A stretch of DNA of 64,000 nucleotides. It comes from Alphaproteobacteria bacterium (GTDB lineage: Bacteria > Pseudomonadota > Alphaproteobacteria > Caulobacterales > Caulobacteraceae). The DNA is taken from NCBI GenBank assembly GCA_025359785.1, contig JANYET010000053.1, forward strand, positions 40,150 to 104,149, written 5' to 3'. The translations under genes were made by a program, and so were the position numbers. Shown here in pieces: positions 58,822-64,000 of this stretch (position 1 is the stretch's first letter; each line of letters opens with the position of its first letter). The notes beneath the pieces are model-generated. The model saw only the letters and a list, made by a program, of their open reading frames with translations. It was not told where the DNA came from and searched no databases.

Positions 58822-60642
58822 ATGTGCGGCATCATCGGCATCGTCGGACGAACCTCCGTGCAGGAACGTCTGATCGACAGCCTCAAGCGCCTGGAATACC
58901 GCGGCTATGATTCGGCCGGCGTGGCCGGCGTGGTGGACGGCCACGTGCAGCGGCGGCGCGCGGCAGGCAAGATCAAGGCGCTGGAAGAGGTGCTGGCGGC
59001 CGACCCGCTGAACGCCACGGTGGGCATCGGCCACACCCGCTGGGCGACGCACGGCGGCCCGACCACCAAGAACGCCCACCCGCAGACCGCCGGCCGCGTC
59101 ACCCTGGTGCACAACGGCATCATCGAGAACTACGCGGAGCTGCGCGATGCCCTGAAGGCCAAGGGCCGGACCTTCGAGAGCGAGACCGACACCGAGGTGA
59201 TCGCCGCCCTGATCGATTCGGAGCTGTCGTCCGGCAGGACGCCATTGGACGCGCTGAAGGCCGCGCTGGACCAGCTTACCGGCGCCTATGCCATCGGCGT
59301 GCTGATCGACGGCGAGGATGCGCTGATCATGGGCGCCCGCAAGGGTAGTCCGCTGGTGGTCGGCTATGGCGACGGCGAGATGTTCCTGGGCTCCGACGCG
59401 CTGGCCGTGGGGCCTTTCACCAACAGAATCGCCTATCTCGACGAGGGCGACTACGTCGCCATCGACCACGACACCGCACGAATCTTCGACGTGACCGGCA
59501 AGGCGGTGACCCGCGAGGTCCGCACGGTGGCAGCCTCCGCGGCGCTCGTCGAAAAGGGCAACTACCGGCACTTCATGGAAAAGGAGATCCATGACCAGCC
59601 GGAGGGCTGTCAGCGGACCATCGCGGCCTATGTCGACACCCTGACCGAGCGCACCGCCATGCCGGGCGGCATCGACTTCGCCAAACTCGACCGTATCCAG
59701 ATCGTCGCCTGCGGCACCTCCTATATCGCGGGCTTGCTCGGCAAATATGTGATCGAGCAGCTGGCCGATCTTCCGGTGGACGTCGAGATCGCCTCGGAGT
59801 TCCGCTACCGCCAGCCGGCGCTGTCAGCGGGTTCCCTGGTGATCGCCATGTCGCAGTCCGGCGAGACCGCCGACACGCTGGCGGCGCTGCGCTATTGCCA
59901 GGCCAAGGGGATGCAGAGCGCCGCGGTGGTCAACGCCCAGGAATCCACCATGGCCCGCGAGGTCGACGTGGTCTGGCCGATCCACTGCGGGCCGGAAATC
60001 GGGGTCGCTTCCACCAAGGCCTTCACCGCCCAGATCAGCGTGCTGACGGCGTTGGCCGTCGCCGCCGCGCTGGCGCGCAACAAGATCGACGAGGCCGAGG
60101 AAAAGCGCCTGGTCCACGTGTTGCTGGGCGCGCCCCGGCTGATCGCCGAATCGATCAACCTGGAGGACGCCGTCAAGGCGGTGGCCGTCGAGATCTCCAA
60201 GGCCCGCGACGTACTCTTCCTGGGTCGTGGTCCGATGTATCCCCTGGCGCTGGAAGGCGCGCTGAAGCTCAAGGAGATCAGCTATATCCATGCCGAGGGC
60301 TATGCCGCCGGCGAGTTGAAGCACGGGCCGATCGCGCTGGTCGACGAGCAGACGCCGATCGTCATCCTCGCGCCGCACGACAGCTATTTCGAAAAATCAG
60401 CCTCGAACATGAGTGAGGTCATGGCTCGCGGCGGCCAGGTGGTGTTCATCACCGATCCGGAAGGCCAGCGTCACGCGCCGGCCGGCGCCCGGGTGGTGGT
60501 GACAGCGCCCAAGTGCGATCCGCTGATCGCGCCGCTGGTGATGGCCGCGCCGATCCAGCTGCTGGCCTATTACGTCGCCGTCCAGAAGGGCGCGGACGTG
60601 GACCAGCCGCGCAATCTCGCGAAGTCCGTCACCGTCGAATAG
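58822..60642 (+). CDS. glmS: Glutamine-fructose-6-phosphate aminotransferase (isomerising)
   Basis: A 606-residue enzyme that commits fructose 6-phosphate to amino-sugar synthesis. The N-terminal Cys of MCGIIGIVGRTSVQERLI is the glutaminase nucleophile; GHTRWATHGGPTTKNAHPQT and HNGIIENYAELRDAL follow; two SIS domains carry ACGTSYIAGLLGKYVIEQL, MSQSGETADTLAAL, STKAFTAQISVLTALA and AEGYAAGELKHGPIALVDE. AGAAGGA precedes the ATG. It is divergent from glmM with two long hairpins between. Confidence 0.96.
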   Translation: MCGIIGIVGRTSVQERLIDSLKRLEYRGYDSAGVAGVVDGHVQRRRAAGKIKALEEVLAADPLNATVGIGHTRWATHGGPTTKNAHPQTAGRVTLVHNGIIENYAELRDALKAKGRTFESETDTEVIAALIDSELSSGRTPLDALKAALDQLTGAYAIGVLIDGEDALIMGARKGSPLVVGYGDGEMFLGSDALAVGPFTNRIAYLDEGDYVAIDHDTARIFDVTGKAVTREVRTVAASAALVEKGNYRHFMEKEIHDQPEGCQRTIAAYVDTLTERTAMPGGIDFAKLDRIQIVACGTSYIAGLLGKYVIEQLADLPVDVEIASEFRYRQPALSAGSLVIAMSQSGETADTLAALRYCQAKGMQSAAVVNAQESTMAREVDVVWPIHCGPEIGVASTKAFTAQISVLTALAVAAALARNKIDEAEEKRLVHVLLGAPRLIAESINLEDAVKAVAVEISKARDVLFLGRGPMYPLALEGALKLKEISYIHAEGYAAGELKHGPIALVDEQTPIVILAPHDSYFEKSASNMSEVMARGGQVVFITDPEGQRHAPAGARVVVTAPKCDPLIAPLVMAAPIQLLAYYVAVQKGADVDQPRNLAKSVTVE

Positions 60643-60669
60643 CCTGTCGAACAGACCTCGAACGGGGCC

Positions 60670-60704
60670 TCAAAAGGAAACGGCCGCCCCGTGAGGGGCG
60701 GCCG
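60670..60704 (-). terminator. Terminator behind the Ala/Thr-rich lipoprotein gene
   Basis: CGGCCGCCCC-GTGA-GGGGCGGCCG, a perfect 10-base stem, followed on the minus strand by TTTCCTTTT. It lies between convergent glmS and the lipoprotein gene and may act on both strands. Confidence 0.8.
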
Positions 60705-60736
60705 CGCCTTCGTCCTGAACCCAGAGGGTTCGGGTC

Positions 60737-61009
60737 TTACTTCTTCGGCGTCGTGGTCGTGGTCGTGGTCGCCATCGCGCCAGCGGCCGGAGCAGCGGCG
60801 GGAGCGGCGGCGGCGTCGGCGGCCGGAGCAGCGGCCGGGGCCGTCGCGGAGGCGTCAGCGGCGGGCGGAGCCGCAGCAGCCGGAGCGGCCGAGTCGGTCG
60901 CGGTGGTGGTCGTGGTGGTGGCCGCTTCGTCGGCCTTCTTGGCGCAGGCGGAGAGGCTCAGGGCCAGACCGGCGGCGACGGCAACCGAAGTGATGATACG
61001 CATATTCAT
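60737..61009 (-). CDS. Ala/Thr-rich small lipoprotein
   Basis: A 90-residue lipoprotein: signal MNMRIITSVAVAAGLALSLS, lipobox SLSAC, then low-complexity Ala/Pro/Asp stretches flanked by Thr runs (TTTTTT near residue 35 and TTTTTTT near residue 80). GGGAG lies seven bases before the ATG. It resembles the one at 30004-30273 in composition. It may be a disordered envelope lipoprotein; no function is assignable. Confidence 0.65.
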   Translation of the reverse strand: MNMRIITSVAVAAGLALSLSACAKKADEAATTTTTTATDSAAPAAAAPPAADASATAPAAAPAADAAAAPAAAPAAGAMATTTTTTTPKK

Positions 61010-61164
61010 GGAATTTCTCCCCTGGAGGACTATGGAGGACGTTCCCCCGACAATGGCCGACTCTTACACGGCTTCGTGAATTCCCGAAATCGTGATCGAG
61101 CGTCCGATGTGGTTTTTCGGCGCAGTTGAAGTGGATTTCAAGGCCTACCTTGTCTAGTGCGGAA

Positions 61165-61192
61165 TGCTGCATTGCGGGATCGCAATGCGGCA
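61165..61192. promoter_or_regulatory. 12-bp imperfect hairpin upstream of galU
   Basis: TGCTGCATTGCG-GGAT-CGCAATGCGGCA, one wobble, four-base loop, 65 bases before the galU start in the gap with the divergent lipoprotein. The centre GCATTGCG/CGCAATGC is a perfect dyad and could be an operator or a 5' UTR hairpin. The remaining gap shows no other feature. Confidence 0.5.
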
Positions 61193-61257
61193 AACGGAGG
61201 TCTCGAAACAACGGACCTTTCCAGGCAGTTTGGTGATTCGTTTTTGGAGGGGCGTCG

Positions 61258-62169
61258 ATGAGCAAACGCGTGCGCAAGGCGGTGCTGCCGGTGGCCGGAA
61301 TGGGGACCCGCGTGCTGCCCGGCGCCAAGACCACGCCGAAGAACCTGCTGAACGTCGTCGACCGGCCGATCCTGTCCTACGTGGTCGAGGAGGCTCGCGC
61401 CGCGGGCATCGAGCATATCGTCTTCATCGTCGGCCGCGGCCAGGGGGCCATTGAGGACTACTTCGACGCCAGTCCGGAGATCGAGGCGGCCTTGGAGGCC
61501 AAGGGCAAGGCCGACATCCTGGCCGACGTCCGCCGCGACCTGATGCAGCCCGGCCAGATGAGCTTCATCCGCCAGATGGCGCCGCTGGGCCTCGGGCACG
61601 CCATCTGGTGCGCCCGCGACGTGATCGGCGACGAGCCCTTCGCGGTCATGCTGCCCGACATGCTGATGGCCGCCGAGCCGGGCGGCCTGGGACAGGCGGT
61701 CGCGGCTTACGACAAGGTCGGCGGCAATATCGTCGTGGTCGAGCCCGCGCCACAGGGCGAGACCGACCGATACGGGATCGTCGCGCTTGGCCAGAAAGGC
61801 GCGCTTGGCCAGAAAGGCGGGGACGGACGAGATGGCCGGCTCAACCGCATGACCGGCATGGTCGAGAAGCCGCCGCTGGGGACCGAACCCTCGAACCTGT
61901 TCATCTCGGGCCGCTATATTCTGCAGCCGGAAATCTTCGAAATCCTGGCGACCCAGCCGCGCGGCGCCGGCGGCGAAATCCAGCTCACCGACGGTATGGC
62001 GACCCTGATGACGCGCCAGGACTTCCACGCCCTGGAATACGACGGGACGACCTACGACTGCGGCGACAAGATCGGCCTGCTGCGGGCCAACGTCGCGTTC
62101 GCGCTCCGCCGACCGGACCTCGCCGACGAGGCCCGCACGGCGATAAAAGCCCTGCTTCAGGGCCAGTGA
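61258..62169 (+). CDS. galU: UTP-glucose-1-phosphate uridylyltransferase
   Basis: A 303-residue nucleotidyltransferase that makes UDP-glucose. Motifs: KAVLPVAGMGTRVLPGAKTT, PKNLLNVVDRPILSYVVEEA, GLGHAIWCARDVIGDEPFAV, and the C-terminal ALEYDGTTYDCGDKIGLL. The usual PKEML is PKNLL here. A perfect 18-bp tandem duplication (61783-61800 and 61801-61818) inserts an extra ALGQKG in the variable loop before GDGRDGRL. The stop overlaps the next gene (GTGA). Confidence 0.93.
   Translation: MSKRVRKAVLPVAGMGTRVLPGAKTTPKNLLNVVDRPILSYVVEEARAAGIEHIVFIVGRGQGAIEDYFDASPEIEAALEAKGKADILADVRRDLMQPGQMSFIRQMAPLGLGHAIWCARDVIGDEPFAVMLPDMLMAAEPGGLGQAVAAYDKVGGNIVVVEPAPQGETDRYGIVALGQKGALGQKGGDGRDGRLNRMTGMVEKPPLGTEPSNLFISGRYILQPEIFEILATQPRGAGGEIQLTDGMATLMTRQDFHALEYDGTTYDCGDKIGLLRANVAFALRRPDLADEARTAIKALLQGQ
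61783..61818 (+). repeat. 18-bp tandem duplication inside galU
   Basis: GCGCTTGGCCAGAAAGGC occurs twice in a row, exactly, adding six residues (ALGQKG) in frame to a surface loop. The perfect identity indicates a recent slippage event. Confidence 0.9.
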
Positions 62170-63035
62170 AGACTAAGCGCCTCTTCGTCTTCGGCTACGG
62201 CTTTTCGGCGCGCGCGCTCGCCCGTCGGCTGACGGCGCAGGGCTGGACGGTGACGGCCAGCCTTCGCGACCCGGCCGGGGCTGGGCGGCTGGAGGCCGAC
62301 GGCGTCGTCGCGATCACGACCGGCGATAGGCCGGCCCTGGTCGCAGCGCTGGCGGAGGCCCAGGCGATCCTGATCACCGCGCCGCCGGACGCCGGCGGCT
62401 GTCCCGGCCTGCCGGTGCTGGTCCCGGCGCTGGCCCAGGCCAAAGCCTTCCCCGACTGGATCGGCTACCTCTCCACCACCGGGGTCTATGGCGACCGGCG
62501 CGGCGGCTGGGTCACCGAACACAGCCGGCTGGCGGCCCAGTCGATAGAGGGCGCGCGGCGGGTGGGCGCCGAGCGTGACTGGCTGGAGGTCGGCCGCGGC
62601 ATGGGCCTGACCGTCAGCGTCTTCCGCCTGCCCGGCATCTACGGTCCCGGCCGCTCGGCGCTGGATCGCGTGCGGGCCCGCCGGGCCCGGCGGATCGCGG
62701 CGTCCGGCCAGGTGTTCTCGCGCATCCATGTGGACGATCTGGCGGCGGGCCTTGCCGCGGCCATCGCGCGGCCGAAGGCGGGCGGCGCCTACAATCTCTG
62801 CGACGATGAGCCGGCGCCCAACAGCGAGGTCGTCGCCTACGCCGCGGGACTGCTGGGCCTGCCGGTCCCGCCGGAAGTGCCCCTCGCCGAGGCCGGCCTT
62901 TCGCCGATGGCGCAGCGGTTCTACGCTGAGAGCAAGCGGGTCTCGAACGCGCTGGCCAAGGCCGAGCTCGGCTGGCGCCCGGCCTATCCGACCTATCGCG
63001 AGGGCCTGGCGGCGATCCTGGCGGGCGGCGGCTAG
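62166..63035 (+). CDS. NAD(P)-dependent SDR/epimerase-like protein
   Basis: A 289-residue atypical SDR: FVFGYGFSARALARRL (nucleotide-binding, G-x-G-F), ILITAPPDAGGCPGLPVLVP, WIGYLSTTGVYGDRRGGWVT, VSVFRLPGIYGPGRSALDRV and the IHVDDLAAGL segment. The layout resembles YeeZ/nucleotide-sugar epimerase-like proteins, but no Y-x3-K is clear. GTG start overlaps the galU stop, so the two are co-translated; a sugar-nucleotide substrate is a reasonable guess. The last four bases overlap the convergent hydrolase. Confidence 0.8.
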   Translation: MKTKRLFVFGYGFSARALARRLTAQGWTVTASLRDPAGAGRLEADGVVAITTGDRPALVAALAEAQAILITAPPDAGGCPGLPVLVPALAQAKAFPDWIGYLSTTGVYGDRRGGWVTEHSRLAAQSIEGARRVGAERDWLEVGRGMGLTVSVFRLPGIYGPGRSALDRVRARRARRIAASGQVFSRIHVDDLAAGLAAAIARPKAGGAYNLCDDEPAPNSEVVAYAAGLLGLPVPPEVPLAEAGLSPMAQRFYAESKRVSNALAKAELGWRPAYPTYREGLAAILAGGG

Positions 63036-63778
63036 AACTCCGCGACCGCCGCCAGCAGCCGCGCGATGTCCTGCGGCCGCGACAGGCGATGGTCGCCGTC
63101 CTTGATCAGCGAAAACACCACATCCTGGCTTCTGATAGCCTGGCTGAGTTCCAGGGCGTGGCGCCACGGCACGTCCGGATCGGCGCCGCCCTGCAGGATG
63201 CGCACAGGGACCGCGATAGGCACGGGCTCGGCGCCGAGGATCGACCAGCGGGCGCCGTCCTCCAGCAGGTTGCGGGTGATGGGATAGGGATCGCCGTAGT
63301 CCGACGGCCGGAACCAGACGCCGTTCGTCGCCAGGTCCGCGAGACCCCCGGGCGGAATTTCCGGCGCCATCAGCTTTTCGGTGAAATCCGGCGCGGGCGC
63401 GATCAGCACCATGGCGGCGACGCGGTCCGGCCGGGCCACGGCGACGAGGCAGGCGATCCAGCCGCCCATGGAGGAGCCCACCAGCACCAGCGGGCCCTCG
63501 GTCAGGTCGTCCAGCACGGCCAGCGCATCCTCACGCCAGCGGGTGATCGTCCCCTTGGCCTGGAAATCGCCGGAGGATTCGCCGTGGCCCAGATAGTCGA
63601 AGCGGACGTAAGCCCGGCCGTTCGCCTGCGCCCAATCGGCCAGCGCCTGCGCCTTTGTCCCGGCCATGTCGGAGCGGAATCCGCCCAGCCAGACCAGGGT
63701 CGGGCCCCGTCCGCCCACACGCCGCCAAGCGACCTGTTCGTCATCTGGCCGATCAAGTCTTCCGGAGGTCTCGACCAT
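63032..63778 (-). CDS. Alpha/beta hydrolase (ABHD10-like)
   Basis: A 248-residue serine hydrolase: LVWLGGFRSDMAGTKAQALA, YVRFDYLGHGESSGDF, nucleophile in VLVGSSMGGWIACLVAV, acid in GGADPDVPWRHAL and catalytic His in LIKDGDHRLSRPQDI. The layout matches the mitochondrial ABHD10/palmitoyl-protein-thioesterase-like group of alphaproteobacteria. It may cleave thioesters or small esters. It converges with the SDR gene. Confidence 0.88.
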   Translation of the reverse strand: MVETSGRLDRPDDEQVAWRRVGGRGPTLVWLGGFRSDMAGTKAQALADWAQANGRAYVRFDYLGHGESSGDFQAKGTITRWREDALAVLDDLTEGPLVLVGSSMGGWIACLVAVARPDRVAAMVLIAPAPDFTEKLMAPEIPPGGLADLATNGVWFRPSDYGDPYPITRNLLEDGARWSILGAEPVPIAVPVRILQGGADPDVPWRHALELSQAIRSQDVVFSLIKDGDHRLSRPQDIARLLAAVAEF

Positions 63779-63838
63779 AGGCCGATTGATAACGCCAGGA
63801 CGCCTTTACGCCACCCCGTTTCGGGGTATGGGAAGGAC

Positions 63839-64000
63839 GTGGCGCTTCCCCCCGACTTCACCCTGCTGCAGGTGGTCCCCGAGCTTGAGACCGGCGGCGC
63901 CGAGCAGACCACCCTCGACGTCGCCCGCGCGGTGATCGCCGCCGGCGGCAAGGCGCTGGTCGCCACCCGCGGCGGGCGGATGACGGCGCGGCTTGAGGCC
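63839..64000 (+). CDS. Glycosyltransferase, 5' part only
   Basis: About 54 N-terminal residues, running off the right edge: LPPDFTLLQVVPELETGGAE, then TTLDVARAVIAAGGKALVAT and RGGRMTARLEA. The ELETGGAEQTTLDVA block is typical of family 4 (GT-B) glycosyltransferases of alphaproteobacteria. GTG at 63839 follows AAGGA. It continues the envelope-sugar gene cluster. Confidence 0.82.
   Translation, partial: MALPPDFTLLQVVPELETGGAEQTTLDVARAVIAAGGKALVATRGGRMTARLEA

Noticed and set aside
1..64000. tRNA or rRNA genes, CRISPR arrays, prophage or insertion sequences
   Set aside because: No cloverleaf with a GTTCGA-type arm, no repeat-spacer array, no transposase, integrase or phage structural gene was seen on either strand.

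Overview
The window is GC-rich and densely coded. It looks like chromosomal DNA of an alphaproteobacterium of the Caulobacteraceae (Caulobacter or Phenylobacterium type). The reasons are a GcrA cell-cycle regulator, a long-form dCTP deaminase, DUF2093 and DUF3147 proteins, PEPxxWA-CTERM proteins, a ROSE-type RNA thermometer before an Hsp20 gene, and many GTGA/ATGA start-stop overlaps. The genus is an inference. I saw no tRNA or rRNA gene, CRISPR array, transposase or prophage.

Layout. 1-9989: mixed envelope and stress genes. These are an M13 metallopeptidase (cut by the left edge), a PPOx-fold stress protein, a periplasmic thioredoxin-like protein behind a translationally coupled mini-ORF, a glycine-zipper lipoprotein, a YtcJ-type amidohydrolase, a GntR/SPFH pair, an XRE regulator and a membrane-anchored winged-helix protein. 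10095-16433: metals and redox. This part holds a cytochrome c'-like lipoprotein, CopC, a PepSY protein with a TonB-dependent siderophore receptor, and a divergent Nramp transporter. A 78-bp fragment repeating the 3' end of copC lies beyond the receptor, so the iron-uptake pair sits between direct repeats. 16554-22538: a phosphatase-like exported protein, a secreted superoxide dismutase, DUF3147, a beta-lactamase-family hydrolase, a second cytochrome c'-like protein, a glyoxalase-fold protein and an alpha/beta hydrolase. 22619-31344: a hybrid histidine kinase and LuxR-type regulator, with three 12-bp operator-like sites before a PEPxxWA-CTERM protein; then an amidohydrolase, FKBP, a DnaJ-domain membrane protein and a second PEPxxWA-CTERM protein.

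31465-51169 is mostly core functions: XRE regulator with membrane partner, dcd, metZ, hslO, argF-argD, an ABC-2 permease, gcrA, xseA, a lipid A acyltransferase, a hisN-type phosphatase, a lipase with a histone-H1-like tail next to an SCP2 protein, hsp20, a pentapeptide-repeat protein and gpmA. 51570-64000 is a nucleotide-sugar and envelope-precursor region: kdsD, phosphomannomutase/phosphoglucomutase, UDP-glucose dehydrogenase, glmM, glmS, galU, an epimerase-like SDR and the start of a glycosyltransferase, with a VapBC module inside. Together these supply Kdo precursor, sugar 1-phosphates, UDP-GlcNAc, UDP-glucose and UDP-glucuronate for peptidoglycan, LPS and polysaccharide.

Most notable signals: two long imperfect hairpins filling the divergent glmM-glmS gap, one next to the glmM start codon; the ROSE-like 5' UTR of hsp20; the copC 3'-end duplication; the triplicated GCCTA-N2-TAGGC sites; a 22-bp tandem repeat behind xseA; and several proteins with internal duplications or unusual tails.
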